From the NCBI GenBank assembly GCA_001595385.3, contig LVEI03000001.1, positions 496,001-560,000 of the forward strand: a stretch of DNA of 64,000 bases, in the 5' to 3' direction. The DNA is from Deltaproteobacteria bacterium GWC2_55_46 (GTDB taxonomy: Bacteria > Desulfobacterota > GWC2-55-46). Of the stretch, positions 52,674-62,388 are shown piece by piece; the stretch's first letter is position 1; every line of letters begins with the position of its first letter. The notes under the pieces were generated by a model. The model was given only the letters and a program-made list of their open reading frames with translations. It was not told where the DNA came from and did no database searches. Position numbers and translations under genes: made by a program.

Positions 52674-53078
52674 CTATTTCTTCTCTCTGAGCATCTCTCC
52701 GGCGAGGACTATCGCTTTCTGCCCATAGTCCTTGAGAAGAATGGTAAGCTCCTCAAGGCTCTTCTCCGACCTGTGGCTCACGTATTTAAGCACCATCGGG
52801 AGGTTGACGCCCGTTATGACCTCTACCCTTCCGGCCTCGAAGGTAGAAAGCGATATGTTCGTTGGAGTGCCGCCGAACATATCGGTAAAGAGCACCACCC
52901 CGCTTCCGCTGTCGACTTCCTTTACGGCCGCTGTCAGCACGTCCCGTATGCCTCCGGCCGTATCCGACTGCGAAATGGAAAGCGTCCTTACGCCTTCTAT
53001 CCTGCCGCTTATGGATTCAGCCGCTTCCAGGAGGGCCTCGGCAAGCCTGCCATGCGTGATTATCACGGATCCTATCAT
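52674..53078 (-). CDS. Mannose-family PTS EIIA
   Basis: A 134-residue EIIA domain of the mannose family with the phospho-His9 motif IITHGRLAEALLEAAESI and LFTDMFGGTPTNISLS. It lies between rapZ and EIIB with small gaps. Stand-alone EIIA-Man proteins without a permease occur in deltaproteobacteria and are thought to be regulatory. Confidence 0.9.
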   Translation of the reverse strand: MIGSVIITHGRLAEALLEAAESISGRIEGVRTLSISQSDTAGGIRDVLTAAVKEVDSGSGVVLFTDMFGGTPTNISLSTFEAGRVEVITGVNLPMVLKYVSHRSEKSLEELTILLKDYGQKAIVLAGEMLREKK

Positions 53079-53100
53079 CTCGTCACCTGCGTCGCTGTTT

Positions 53101-53961
53101 TTATTTGTTTATGTCCCTGTGCCTTTTCCGCACCAGGACCATCTCAGAGCCGAGCCCCTCGGACAGGGCCTCTACGATAGCCACAGACCTGTGCCTGCCG
53201 CCGGTGCAGCCTATGGCTACAGTCAGATATGACTTCCCCTCTTTCCAGTAAAGCGGGACGAGATAGCCAAGGAACTCACTGAACCGCAGGATGAACTCCC
53301 TTGCCTCGTCCCTGGAAAGTATATACTCGCTTACGCTTTTATCGAGGCCGTCGAGGCGCTGCAAAGAGCTGACGAAATACGGGTTTGGGAGAAAACGGAC
53401 GTCCATGATGATATCCGCGTCGGTCGGCACCCCGTAGCGGTAGCCGAAGGAGATGAGGTTCAGCGCCATCTTCTCCCTCGCAAGCGGCCCGGAGTATATC
53501 TCCTTTACGAGGTCTCGTAGCTCATGGACGTTGAACTCCGTGGTGTCAAAGACCCTGTCGGCGTGGGCCTTGATCTCCTTCAGGAGGTCCCTCTCCCTGG
53601 TTATCCCCTCAAGCGGGCTCTCCTCAGCGGCGAGCGGGTGCCTTCTGCGGGTCTCGCTGAACCTCCTTGCCAGGACCTCGTCGGAGGCCTCCAGGTACAT
53701 GACCTCAAGGAGGCAGCCAGCCGCCTTAAGCTCGGAAAATACCGGCGTTACGTCCTTCAGGAATTCGCGCTCCCTTACGTCTATGACGGCGGCGACCCTG
53801 GCTATCTCGCCTGAGCGGGCCAGAAGCTCCATGAACCTGGGAAGCAGGGCCACCGGCATATTGTCGACGCAGTAGTACCCAAGGTCCTCGAGCGCCTTTA
53901 TGGCCGTGCTCTTGCCCGACCCGGACGGTCCGCTTAAGACAACAAGCCTTATACCGCTCAA
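53101..53961 (-). CDS. rapZ: RapZ-type RNase adapter / nucleotide-binding protein
   Basis: A 286-residue P-loop protein (YvcJ/RapZ family). Walker A is LSGPSGSGKSTAIKAL near the N-terminus, then YYCVDNMPVALLP, and the C-terminal domain holds IGCTGGRHRSVAIVEAL. In E. coli RapZ binds small RNAs and controls glucosamine-6-phosphate synthase; that role is not demonstrated outside enterobacteria. It overlaps hprK by four bases. Confidence 0.94.
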   Translation of the reverse strand: MSGIRLVVLSGPSGSGKSTAIKALEDLGYYCVDNMPVALLPRFMELLARSGEIARVAAVIDVREREFLKDVTPVFSELKAAGCLLEVMYLEASDEVLARRFSETRRRHPLAAEESPLEGITRERDLLKEIKAHADRVFDTTEFNVHELRDLVKEIYSGPLAREKMALNLISFGYRYGVPTDADIIMDVRFLPNPYFVSSLQRLDGLDKSVSEYILSRDEAREFILRFSEFLGYLVPLYWKEGKSYLTVAIGCTGGRHRSVAIVEALSEGLGSEMVLVRKRHRDINK

Positions 53962-54893
53962 TGCTTGAACCCCTTCATGGCGTTGTCGAGTTCGCGCTCA
54001 AGGGCCTTCGCCGGATGATGCCCCATTATCTTGAGTATCTGGTTCCTCGCCGCCACCTCTACTATCGTCGCGACACTCCTGCCCGGGCTTACCGGGACCT
54101 TAAGGTATGGAAGCTCGACACCAAGGATATTGAATGTGTTCTCCTCGAACCCGAGCCTGTCGTATTCGGTCTCGCTCTCCCATTTGACCAGCTCGACGAC
54201 GATGTCCATCTGCTTTCTTTCCCTGATGGCTGTTATGCCGTACAGGTCTTTTATATTCAGTATGCCGAGGCCCCTTATCTCCATGTGGTACTTTATAAGC
54301 TCTGAGCTTGTCCCGAAGAGGATCGAGGGGGGCATGCGCTTTACTATCACTACGTCGTCGGAGACCAGCCTGTACCCGCGGGCGACCAGGTCAAGGGCGC
54401 ACTCGCTCTTGCCGATGCCGCTCTTGCCGATGATAAGGACCCCGACGCCAAGTACGTCCACGAGCACTCCGTGAAGCGTGGTCGAAGGGGCCAGCCTCTC
54501 CTCAAGGTACTTCGTCACCAGCTCTATGAGCACCGAGGAGGTATGCGGGGTCCTGAAGAGCGGGATATTCCTGTTCATGCAAAGGTCTACCAGGAACGCC
54601 GGGGGTTCGAGGTCCCTCGTGACGATTATGGCGGGAAGCTCGGGCTTAAAGACCTTGAGGATGGCCTCAAGCTCGTCCTCTTCGAGGCGCTTGAGGTAGT
54701 TTATCTCAGCTGCGCCGAATATCTGGAGCCTGTCCGAATGAAGCTCTTCGAGAAGGCCGGTCAGGAGGAGCCCGGGTTTCTGTATCCTGGAGGTAGTCAC
54801 CTCCCTGGCAAAACCCTTTTCCCCCGCGATGATCCGGAGGCTGAACCTTTCGGCCTGCTCTCCGTTTATAAGCTCTTTTACAGGTACGCCCAT
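53958..54893 (-). CDS. hprK: HPr kinase/phosphorylase
   Basis: A bifunctional enzyme that phosphorylates and dephosphorylates HPr at the regulatory serine. The 311 residues have the usual N-terminal domain and the Walker A IGKSGIGKSECALDL (156-163), plus the family segment HMEIRGLGILNIKDLYGI and, near the end, VSPGRSVATIVEVAARNQIL. It is coupled to rapZ and lies 16 bases after ptsN. Confidence 0.96.
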   Translation of the reverse strand: MGVPVKELINGEQAERFSLRIIAGEKGFAREVTTSRIQKPGLLLTGLLEELHSDRLQIFGAAEINYLKRLEEDELEAILKVFKPELPAIIVTRDLEPPAFLVDLCMNRNIPLFRTPHTSSVLIELVTKYLEERLAPSTTLHGVLVDVLGVGVLIIGKSGIGKSECALDLVARGYRLVSDDVVIVKRMPPSILFGTSSELIKYHMEIRGLGILNIKDLYGITAIRERKQMDIVVELVKWESETEYDRLGFEENTFNILGVELPYLKVPVSPGRSVATIVEVAARNQILKIMGHHPAKALERELDNAMKGFKH

Positions 54894-54909
54894 AGCTCTC
54901 CTTTTCCGC

Positions 54910-55380
54910 TTACAGAACGCTGCCCCTTATCTCAGCCTCGACGATGGCCCTGTATATCTCTGATCTCGTGTCGGCGGTAAGGAGCCTGGTCCTGAACTCC
55001 TGGTTCTTGAGCAGTTGAGAGATGCTCGCGAGCACCTTAAGGTGCGCCGAGGCGGAATTCTCCGGCGCCATGATGAGGAAGAAGAGATGAACAGGCAGCT
55101 TGTCCATGGAGTCGAAGTTCACTCCCTTCCTGCTCCTTCCGAAAAACACTTTAAGGTCCCTCAAGCCCTTGACCCTGCCATGCGGTATCGCCACGCCGTG
55201 GCCTATGCCGGTGGTCCCAAGCCTTTCCCTCTCGAGAAGGGCCCTCAGGACTGAGTCCCTGTCAAGCTCGGTCTCTATGACCATGATAACGGAGACCATC
55301 TCGTTCAGGAGCTCTTTTTTCTCCCGCGCCTCAAGGTCTGTTATGATGTACTCTTCCCTAAGGACATCCGCAAGTCTCAT
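54910..55380 (-). CDS. ptsN: PTS EIIA-Ntr (PtsN)
   Basis: A 156-residue EIIA of the nitrogen/fructose type with phospho-His67 in GIGHGVAIPHGRVKGLRDLK. It is not fused to a membrane domain. Its neighbours rpoN and hpf match the classical nitrogen-PTS order. It probably acts through phosphorylation state, for example on potassium or stress control, as known for other bacteria. Confidence 0.94.
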   Translation of the reverse strand: MRLADVLREEYIITDLEAREKKELLNEMVSVIMVIETELDRDSVLRALLERERLGTTGIGHGVAIPHGRVKGLRDLKVFFGRSRKGVNFDSMDKLPVHLFFLIMAPENSASAHLKVLASISQLLKNQEFRTRLLTADTRSEIYRAIVEAEIRGSVL

Positions 55381-55410
55381 AAGATTTCACCAGTCAACGG
55401 GGGGATGGCC

Positions 55411-55437
55411 GAAGGCCCGGGTCTGGCCCGGGCCTTC
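55411..55437. other. Perfect 11-bp hairpin between hpf and ptsN
   Basis: GAAGGCCCGGG, loop TCTGG, CCCGGGCCTTC. No T run follows on either strand, so it is not a normal terminator. It could set different mRNA levels for hpf and ptsN. Confidence 0.5.
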
Positions 55438-55477
55438 AAAAACCAGCAAAGAAAATAAGAGGATTACGGCAGGCCTG

Positions 55478-56020
55478 TTATCTCGTCGTCTCTATCAGGC
55501 CGTAATCTCCGTCCTTTAGCCTGTAGATTACGCTTATATTCCCTGTAGCGGAGTCGGTAAAGACCAGAAAGTCCTTGCCTATGATATCCATCTGCATGGA
55601 AGCCTCCTCTACCGACATGGGCTTTACGAACTGGTTCTCCTTTTTGACGATCCTCGGCCTCTCGACCGCTCCGGCTGCGGCCTCTCCCTCCGGGACAGTG
55701 TACCTGATCGAGGCGGGCTCGCCGTTGTGGGGCTTGTGCGTCTTGAGCTTTTCCTTGTGCTTCATCGCCTGCCCCTCGATCTTGTCGATGACCATGTCGA
55801 TGGCAGAGTACATGTCCTGAGTATCGAACTGCGACTTGAAGGTCGTGCCGTTGGCGTTAACGGTGGCGTCGGCTATGTGCCTGATCCTCTCCACCGAAAG
55901 CACCCAATGTATCTCTATCGGCTCAAAGAGGTACTTGGAGAGCCGATCGGATTTATCCTCCGCATATTTTTTCAGGGCCTCGGAAGATTCCATATGCCTG
56001 AATGTGACGCTCTTCTGCAT
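55478..56020 (-). CDS. hpf: Long-form ribosome hibernation promoting factor
   Basis: A 180-residue HPF. The N-terminal S30AE domain starts VTFRHMESSEALKKYAEDKS, and a C-terminal dimerisation domain is present with KPMSVEEASMQMDIIGKDFL and TDSATGNISVIYRLKDGDYG. The long form produces 100S ribosomes in stationary phase. It sits after rpoN, the usual location. Confidence 0.94.
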   Translation of the reverse strand: MQKSVTFRHMESSEALKKYAEDKSDRLSKYLFEPIEIHWVLSVERIRHIADATVNANGTTFKSQFDTQDMYSAIDMVIDKIEGQAMKHKEKLKTHKPHNGEPASIRYTVPEGEAAAGAVERPRIVKKENQFVKPMSVEEASMQMDIIGKDFLVFTDSATGNISVIYRLKDGDYGLIETTR

Positions 56021-56181
56021 GTATCATGACCTCCATATGTAATAAAAGAATATGCCAGCTTGAATAGTGTTTCAGGCCATCTTTCTGGAATCCGGAACCC
56101 TATCTTTTTAAGCTTTAAGGGGGAAAAAGTCAACATCATAAAGCATGAGGCAGAGCGCCACAATATTGGGCGCTGCGGGCC

Positions 56182-57627
56182 TCAAAAATAGACTTTTCTC
56201 CTGCTCGAGGACTGGAACCCGATGGCTTCCCTGTACTTGGTCGCGGTCCTTCTGGCGACCACTATGCCGGACTCTTTCAGGATCTCGGCTATCTGCTTGT
56301 CGCTTAACGGGTGCTTCGAGTCCTCGGACTCTATTATCTTCCTGACCTTCTCCTTTATGTACTCGACCGCCACCTCCGTGCCTCCATCGCCGGTCATGCC
56401 GGTGGAGAAGAAGTACTTGAGCTCGAATATCCCCCTCGGGGTCTGGACGTACTTGTTCGAGGTCACGCGGCTCACCGTAGACTCGTGCACGCCTATCTCG
56501 GTAGCAACGTCCTTCAAGACGAGCGGCTTAAGGTACTTTAAGCCCTTTTCGAGGAACTCCATCTGGAATTTTACGATGCATTCAACGACCCTGTAGATCG
56601 TCCGCTGCCTCTGGTGGACGCTCTTTATGAGCCAGACTGCGCTCCGGAGCTTGTCCTGTATATAGCCCTTGGCCTGGTCGCCGGCCGTCCCGCCTGACTT
56701 GAGGATCTGCCTGTAATACTGGCTTATCTTGAGCTTCGGCATCCCGTCTTCGTTAAGGGATATGAGATACTCGTCCCCGACCTTGTGTATGTATATGTCA
56801 GGCACGATGGCCCTGGCCTCTTCACCGCCGAATCCAGCGCCGGGGGTCGGGTTGAGGCTCTTGTTTATTATCCTCGCGGCATCGAGGACCTCTTCAGGGC
56901 TAACGCCGACAGCCTTGGCTATGGCCTTGAAGTTCCTGTTTGCGAGCTTGTCGAGGTGGGCTTCTATCACCTCCTCCACGACGGTGTCGCGCACAGGGAG
57001 GCTCCTGGCCTGTATAAGAAGGCATTCCCTCAAGGTGCGAGAGCCCGCCCCGAGCGGGTCGAACTGCTGGATGATGCCAAGCACGCGGGATATGTCTTCA
57101 GGAGACGCGCCGGTGCACCTGGCTATATCGGAGATGGAGGCGGCCTCATATTCGGCATCCCCCATCTCGCCCCTGTCCAAAACGCGCAGATACCCGTCCT
57201 CGTCTATATTGCCTATTATGAACTCGCCTAACGCGAGATCTTCCTCCGGCAAGCCGTACATCTTAAGCTGCCATGATATGTGCTCGGAGAGGCTGCCGCC
57301 GGGCGAGGATATGTTCGACATGAAGTCGTCTTCCTCTTCCCTGACGCTGAAATCTATCCCGCCTGATCTATAGTCGCTCTGCTCCTGTATATAGCTCTCC
57401 CAGTCCACCTCGGGCTTCTGCGGCGCCTCCTGCGGCGCTTCCTGTCCGCCAGCTTCGATGTCAGGGCCTGAAAGGTCTTCGAGAACGGGGTTGGTCTGCA
57501 CCTCTTCCCTCACCATCTCGACGAGATCGAGTCTCGACAGCTGCAGCAGCTTTATCGCCAGCTGCAGCTGGGGGGTCATCACCAGGTTCTGAGTGAGCTT
57601 TAGTTCCTGCTTGAGTTCGTAAGCCAT
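56182..57627 (-). CDS. rpoN: RNA polymerase sigma-54 factor
   Basis: The alternative sigma factor that recognises -24/-12 promoters and needs an AAA+ activator. The 481 residues have region I at the start (ELKLTQNLVMTPQLQLAIKL), the acidic region II, the core-binding segment, the HTH region (LVLKDVATEIGVHESTVSRV) and the RpoN box ARRTATKYRE (458-467), with slight difference from the usual ARRTVAKYRE. Two matching promoters are found in front of the PEP-CTERM genes in this same window. Confidence 0.97.
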   Translation of the reverse strand: MAYELKQELKLTQNLVMTPQLQLAIKLLQLSRLDLVEMVREEVQTNPVLEDLSGPDIEAGGQEAPQEAPQKPEVDWESYIQEQSDYRSGGIDFSVREEEDDFMSNISSPGGSLSEHISWQLKMYGLPEEDLALGEFIIGNIDEDGYLRVLDRGEMGDAEYEAASISDIARCTGASPEDISRVLGIIQQFDPLGAGSRTLRECLLIQARSLPVRDTVVEEVIEAHLDKLANRNFKAIAKAVGVSPEEVLDAARIINKSLNPTPGAGFGGEEARAIVPDIYIHKVGDEYLISLNEDGMPKLKISQYYRQILKSGGTAGDQAKGYIQDKLRSAVWLIKSVHQRQRTIYRVVECIVKFQMEFLEKGLKYLKPLVLKDVATEIGVHESTVSRVTSNKYVQTPRGIFELKYFFSTGMTGDGGTEVAVEYIKEKVRKIIESEDSKHPLSDKQIAEILKESGIVVARRTATKYREAIGFQSSSRRKVYF

Positions 57628-57670
57628 GCTATTGAAAGCCTCTACGCGACGGTTTTAAATACTTCCACTG

Positions 57671-58399
57671 CTAAAGCCTGAACCTGTCCCCAAGGTACAC
57701 CTCGCGGACGCGCCTTGAATCGAGTATCTCTGTGGGTGTGCCGGCCTTAAGGAGCTTCCCTGAGCCTATTATATAGGCACGGTCGCAGATCCCGAGGGTC
57801 GCGCCCACGTTATGGTCGGTGACCAGTATGCCGATCCCCTTTTTCTTAAGCTCCAGCATTATGTCCTGTATGTCCCCTACCGCGATGGGGTCTATACCGG
57901 AGAAGGGCTCGTCAAGTAGCAGGAACGCGGGAGAGTTGACAAGCGCCCTCGCTATCTCGACCCTCCGCCTCTCTCCCCCGGAAAGGGCGTACGCCTTCGT
58001 CTTCGCCAGGTGCAGCACCCCGAGTTCCTCAAGAAGCGTTTTAAGGCGCGATTCGGCCTCAGCAGCCGGCAAGTCCAAATATTCTATGATACTGCGGACG
58101 TTCTCCTCGACCGTCAGTTTCCTGAAGACCGAGGGCTCCTGCGGCAGATAGCTTATGCCGAGGCGGGCCCTCTGGTACATGGGCATGGACGTTATATCCA
58201 TCTCACCGACAGATATGCTTCCCTCGTCCGGGCTTATGAGCCCGACGGTCATGTAGAAGGTCGTCGTCTTTCCGGCGCCATTAGGGCCGAGGAGACCGAC
58301 TATCTCGCCCGGCTCTACATCAAGGCTTACGCCGTCGACGACCTTCCTTTTCTTGAAGGACTTAACGAGTCCCTTTACAGCGAGCTGCTTGTTCACCAA
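57671..58399 (-). CDS. lptB: LPS export ABC transporter ATPase LptB
   Basis: The ATPase of the LptBFG exporter. The 242 residues have Walker A GPNGAGKT (38-46 region), [20 protein letters not shown] and Walker [14 protein letters not shown]. The start is a TTG or GTG at 58399/58396, inside the 3' end of lptA (38-base overlap), so translation may be coupled. Confidence 0.96.
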   Translation of the reverse strand: MVNKQLAVKGLVKSFKKRKVVDGVSLDVEPGEIVGLLGPNGAGKTTTFYMTVGLISPDEGSISVGEMDITSMPMYQRARLGISYLPQEPSVFRKLTVEENVRSIIEYLDLPAAEAESRLKTLLEELGVLHLAKTKAYALSGGERRRVEIARALVNSPAFLLLDEPFSGIDPIAVGDIQDIMLELKKKGIGILVTDHNVGATLGICDRAYIIGSGKLLKAGTPTEILDSRRVREVYLGDRFRL

Positions 58400-58925
58400 T
58401 CGGCCTCTCCGGCGCCTTGTTTTCCGGGCAGTCCTTGTTCGGCATTATCACGGCCTTTACCCTGCCCCCGTCGCCGCTTTCGACCAGGGCGTTATCCTTG
58501 TCGAGGTAGACGGTAATCCTCTCCCCCTTGACGATATCGGAGCACTGCTTCACCTGCGGGCTCTCCGTAAGGACTATGACCCTGTCCTTTCTATTATATA
58601 CCGCCCTGCCGGAGGTGGAGGTCTTCTGGTCCTGGAATATCCTCACGTTGCCGGTTGCCTCTATCCGGCTTACGTCCTTGTTCTCGTCATATATGATATT
58701 AAGCTCATCGGAACAAAGAGTGAAGTCCTCTACGGCCTCGACGTTGCCCTTGAAGACGACCTTGTTCTCACCGGTATTCGCTTCCATCATATCTGATGTG
58801 ACTGTAACGGGTTTTCTGGGTGTGTCTTCTGACCCGGCCTTTGCGGCGTCAACGGAGGCGGGGATAAGGAACGCCGCGAAGATGAGCGGCAGTACATGAC
58901 TTTTGCTTACATTCATCGGTTTCAC
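58362..58925 (-). CDS. lptA: LPS transport protein LptA
   Basis: A 187-residue periplasmic bridge protein. A signal peptide ([20 protein letters not shown]) precedes the OstA-like beta-jellyroll, with [40 protein letters not shown] and the conserved pattern of repeated strands. The start is GTG at 58925, overlapping lptC. The C-terminus is charged and could be longer than in other species. Confidence 0.92.
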   Translation of the reverse strand: MKPMNVSKSHVLPLIFAAFLIPASVDAAKAGSEDTPRKPVTVTSDMMEANTGENKVVFKGNVEAVEDFTLCSDELNIIYDENKDVSRIEATGNVRIFQDQKTSTSGRAVYNRKDRVIVLTESPQVKQCSDIVKGERITVYLDKDNALVESGDGGRVKAVIMPNKDCPENKAPERPIGEQAARCKGTR

Positions 58926-59488
58926 CTGACGGCAGAGCCTTTGAAGACCGCCTTTACATTACGGAGGAGCCGGAACTCCCCGGAATCTATCCTGGCTGTG
59001 AGGCCGTCCCCTTGAGCGTCCAGGCGGTCCGAAGTAATAAAAACCCGGTCAGCGGTGCTCATCTGCTTGGTATTTATCGCGTACCTGAGGCTTCCAGTCT
59101 TTAAGCTGTAATCATCTTTGGGCGAGCGTACAAGCACATCTCCGGAGACCTCTATATCCCCGGCGTTCTCCCTGAAGCTGCCATGCAGGGCAGAGAGGGT
59201 ATAAGGCGTGCCGTCCTTTGAAAAGAACGTGACCTTTACATTATCGAAGGATGTAAGGTCCTCTTCCCTGGACCTCCGGGCCGAGTCTGCCTCCAGCTCC
59301 CATTCCACCCTGCCATCTTTCGTGCCCGAATAACGTATCCTGTCTATCTTTACCTGGACCTTTTCATCTTCCTTGAACTCAGCCCGGGGAAGCTCCATGG
59401 TCTTATAATGTATAAAGACCAGAAGAGCCAGGCCGACGATCGAGAGTATTATGAAGGCTGAAAGGGATACCCTTATCTTACGTTTCAT
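58922..59488 (-). CDS. lptC: LPS export protein LptC
   Basis: A 188-residue inner-membrane anchored bridge component. The N-terminal helix is LSAFIILSIVGLALLVFIHY, and the periplasmic body has RIRYSGTKDGRVEWELEADS and later VSGDVLVRSPKDDYSLKTGS, the LptC pattern. It opens the lptC-lptA-lptB-rpoN block with a strong promoter at 59573-59601. Confidence 0.9.
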   Translation of the reverse strand: MKRKIRVSLSAFIILSIVGLALLVFIHYKTMELPRAEFKEDEKVQVKIDRIRYSGTKDGRVEWELEADSARRSREEDLTSFDNVKVTFFSKDGTPYTLSALHGSFRENAGDIEVSGDVLVRSPKDDYSLKTGSLRYAINTKQMSTADRVFITSDRLDAQGDGLTARIDSGEFRLLRNVKAVFKGSAVR

Positions 59489-59572
59489 GAGTAGGCATCA
59501 CATGCCCATAAAAACCAATTATTTCAAATAGTTACAACTGCGGATTACATTCCTGCCATGAGTATAGCAAAA

Positions 59573-59601
59573 ATTATACCATCGGCAAATAGTGCTGTAA
59601 A
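59573..59601 (-). promoter_or_regulatory. Sigma-70 promoter of the lptC operon
   Basis: On the minus strand TTTACA (59601-59596), a 17-base spacer and TATAAT (59578-59573). It should drive lptC-lptA-lptB-rpoN and perhaps the following genes. Confidence 0.8.
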
Positions 59602-59616
59602 GGCATTTTACCCCCA

Positions 59617-60147
59617 TTAAACGAGGTACGTCCTCATGACCTCGTCCCACTTGCCCTGGGCCTTTAGTATCAGCTCTACAAGCTCTCTGGCGGCCCCTCT
59701 CCCGCCCGGTCTACGTGCGACATAGTCGACCATCCCCCTGACCTCTTCCACGCCATCGGCCACAGTTGCCGAGAAGCCGACCCTTTTAAGTACCGGGATA
59801 TCTATTATGTCATCGCCCATGTACGCCATCTCAGAGAGCGGGATGGCGCTTTTAGCCACTATATCGTCAAGGGCCAGCCTCTTGTCCTTTATGCCCTGGT
59901 AAACAAGGTCTATCCCAAGGTCCTTGGCGCGCCTTAAGACGACCTCGGACTCCCTCGCGGTTATTATGGCGCCCTGTATACCCGATCGGATAAGGAGCTT
60001 TATCCCGTGACCGTCCTTTACGTCGAAGCACTTTGTCTCGACCCCTGCGGCGTCGAATATTATCCTTCCGTCGGTGAGAACTCCGTCGACGTCGAATATG
60101 ACGAGTTTTATCTGTTTGATCTTTTCATCGAAAGTGACTGCGGACAT
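59617..60147 (-). CDS. kdsC: KDO 8-phosphate phosphatase KdsC
   Basis: A 176-residue HAD phosphatase that releases phosphate from KDO-8-P, giving free KDO for the LPS core. Catalytic Asp19 and Asp21 lie in VIFDVDGVLTDGRI, and DIVYQGIKDKRLALDDIVA and MGDDIIDIPVLKRVGFSATV are conserved. It precedes the lptC promoter, so it is probably a separate unit beginning near the GH57 gene. Confidence 0.95.
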   Translation of the reverse strand: MSAVTFDEKIKQIKLVIFDVDGVLTDGRIIFDAAGVETKCFDVKDGHGIKLLIRSGIQGAIITARESEVVLRRAKDLGIDLVYQGIKDKRLALDDIVAKSAIPLSEMAYMGDDIIDIPVLKRVGFSATVADGVEEVRGMVDYVARRPGGRGAARELVELILKAQGKWDEVMRTYLV

Positions 60148-60218
60148 CGGCCTCCTCCAGGGTTGTGGTCAGTCCCCAAGCCGGGGATTACCTTTTACCA
60201 TAGTACATGGCGCGAGGT

Positions 60219-62345
60219 CTATGCGGAAAGACCTTCGACACTGAGCCTGAAAGAAACCCTGAACGGGCCGTGCCAGGCATCTGAGGGGAAGAGGAACAGG
60301 AGGCAGGAGCCCTGGTATATCTTCTCGAAACCGCCTTCGGAAAGGGATACGGTGTGGACAGGGTGCCTCCATAGGAGCGCGGGCCTGTCGAGCTCTATCG
60401 TGGCCCCGATCCCCTTCCACGTATCCACGAGCTTTATATCGGTTACACCGCTGGCGACACCCGTGCTCCCGAGGCCCATGCCGCCGCTTCCCTCTATATC
60501 CGCCGAGGCGCTCCTGTACTGGCTTGCGGGACCGTCACAGCACGGCAGGATGAGGTTCAATTCCACCCCGAAGTAGCCTTCCATTCCGGCCCCCTTGCCT
60601 CGCCTTATCTCGTAGCCTACCGTGAAGGCGTTGCGCCCGGCCGTAGCTATTACCTTCTCCATGGAATGCTTGCGCCCCAACGCTGCGGCGGTCCTCCGCA
60701 TGACGGCGCTGACATTCGTAAGCTCGCATGCGTACTTCCTGAACGCGAAGTCGCCCTCCTCGCGGAAGCTCTGCGCGTAAAAGGTATCCAGGGTAAGGTC
60801 TTCACCGAAGAAGTGGTCTATGAAAGAGGCCCGGCGGTGCCTGTCATATTTAAGATAGCGCTCGAGCCCTTCCTCCTTGACCTTCACGATATCGTGGATG
60901 GACTTCGCGCCAGAGTGGTTTTGCGCCTCTGCCGAACGCTCGAGCTTGTAGTGATAGCCCTCCAGGTACCTGGTAAGGGTGTTCTGCAGGTTTACTCCCT
61001 TTGGCTTGTAGTCCAGCTCAAAGACCGAGCCGCCGTTAAAGGGGCTCAAGAAGATATTCAAGTCCCTTGACCTCACGGCCACTTCCTCGTGGTTGTCCGC
61101 GTCCATGTCAGATGACGTTATATGCGGCGCGTCACCCTCAAACCTTACGCCATCGTTGGCGATATTCTCCGCGAGTATAAGGTTCTCGTAGACGGCGGTC
61201 CTCAGGTGAGGCAGGTACAGGCCGCCGAAAACGCCATGCCAGTAAGCATCGTTGCACTGGGCCTGGTAAAGGTGCCTCTCGCCCTTTGCCTGCGAACCGT
61301 CTTTTTTGCCGGCAGCGCGGGCTTTAAGCTCACGGCTTACCATGAGCATCCGTTTATGTATCCAGTTCGCCTCAGGGTACTTGGCAAGGAAGTTCCTCCA
61401 CGTGCCCCCCTGCAGAAACCTCTTGACGCTGTCGCCCTTGTCCCCCCATTCGGCTATCTCTTCGATGAGCTGCATGTATTTGCGCGAGGCCTCGGCAGGA
61501 AGCGACCACTCGCCCATCTCCATGTACGACGTATTCGGCAGATAGGTATGTCCCACGGGCTCTTCATGGTCGAGGTATTCGCCAAGGGTCGCCGGCTTAA
61601 TCCAGTCGAGGTTCCTCTCAATGGCCTCAAAAAAACTTTCCAGCCAGCCGTCATCGAAGACCCATTTATGGGTCCCTGGCCACACCCCGAACTTCTCGCC
61701 GTCGTCGCCGTAGATGGCGGCATTGCCGCGCGTGAAAAAGCCGTTCTTTATCCCGGACATGTACTGCTCGAAATTATCCACGCTCTTAAAAGGTATAAGA
61801 TACCTGAGCGTTTCGTTCCCGGGGAATATCTTTATGAGGTTCCCCTGGTCCTCGGTCGTATAATATCCTCCAAGCTCGTCCTTCCTCAAGCCGGCCTTCA
61901 CGAAATGAAAATCGTCGACCACCAGGTACTCAAGCCCGGCCTTCCTTATGATGCTCGGATGCGTCGGCTCCCAGACCCTCTCCGCGAGCCATATCCCCCT
62001 CGGCCTCTTGCCGAAAAGCTCCTCGAGCCTGTCCGAGAGCATCGTTACCTGCCCTACCCGGTCCTCTTCAGGGATGACAGAAAGCACAGGCTCGTAATAG
62101 CCGCCGCCAACGATCTCGACCTGCCCTGTCGATACCATCTGGCGCGCGAGATCTATATACTCCGGGTGCCTTTCGGCGATCCAGTCAAGGAGAAACCCCG
62201 AGTTATGAAGAGATAATTTTATGGAGGGATGCCTTGCAACGGCCTTGAGGAACGGCCAGTAGGAGGCCTGGTAAGCCTCTTCAATAACGCTGTCGAAGTT
62301 TCCTACAGGCTGGTGGTTGTGGACGCAGAAAACAAAATATGTCAT
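60219..62345 (-). CDS. GH57 4-alpha-glucanotransferase or alpha-amylase
   Basis: A 708-residue cytoplasmic glycoside hydrolase of family 57. The catalytic (beta/alpha)7 domain starts VFCVHNHQPVGNFDSVIEEA. The nucleophile Glu122 lies in IWLAERVWEPTHPS and the acid/base Asp214 in AIYGDDGEKFGVWPGT, the same pattern as 4-alpha-glucanotransferase of Thermococcus. The C-terminal DUF1925/DUF1926-like part is present, so the protein has the full family length. It points to glycogen or maltodextrin use. Amylase and transferase activity cannot be separated by sequence alone. Confidence 0.92.
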   Translation of the reverse strand: MTYFVFCVHNHQPVGNFDSVIEEAYQASYWPFLKAVARHPSIKLSLHNSGFLLDWIAERHPEYIDLARQMVSTGQVEIVGGGYYEPVLSVIPEEDRVGQVTMLSDRLEELFGKRPRGIWLAERVWEPTHPSIIRKAGLEYLVVDDFHFVKAGLRKDELGGYYTTEDQGNLIKIFPGNETLRYLIPFKSVDNFEQYMSGIKNGFFTRGNAAIYGDDGEKFGVWPGTHKWVFDDGWLESFFEAIERNLDWIKPATLGEYLDHEEPVGHTYLPNTSYMEMGEWSLPAEASRKYMQLIEEIAEWGDKGDSVKRFLQGGTWRNFLAKYPEANWIHKRMLMVSRELKARAAGKKDGSQAKGERHLYQAQCNDAYWHGVFGGLYLPHLRTAVYENLILAENIANDGVRFEGDAPHITSSDMDADNHEEVAVRSRDLNIFLSPFNGGSVFELDYKPKGVNLQNTLTRYLEGYHYKLERSAEAQNHSGAKSIHDIVKVKEEGLERYLKYDRHRRASFIDHFFGEDLTLDTFYAQSFREEGDFAFRKYACELTNVSAVMRRTAAALGRKHSMEKVIATAGRNAFTVGYEIRRGKGAGMEGYFGVELNLILPCCDGPASQYRSASADIEGSGGMGLGSTGVASGVTDIKLVDTWKGIGATIELDRPALLWRHPVHTVSLSEGGFEKIYQGSCLLFLFPSDAWHGPFRVSFRLSVEGLSA

Positions 62346-62388
62346 TTAATGGACCATCCTCCAGAGTTTTTGTCAGCAGAGCTGTGCC

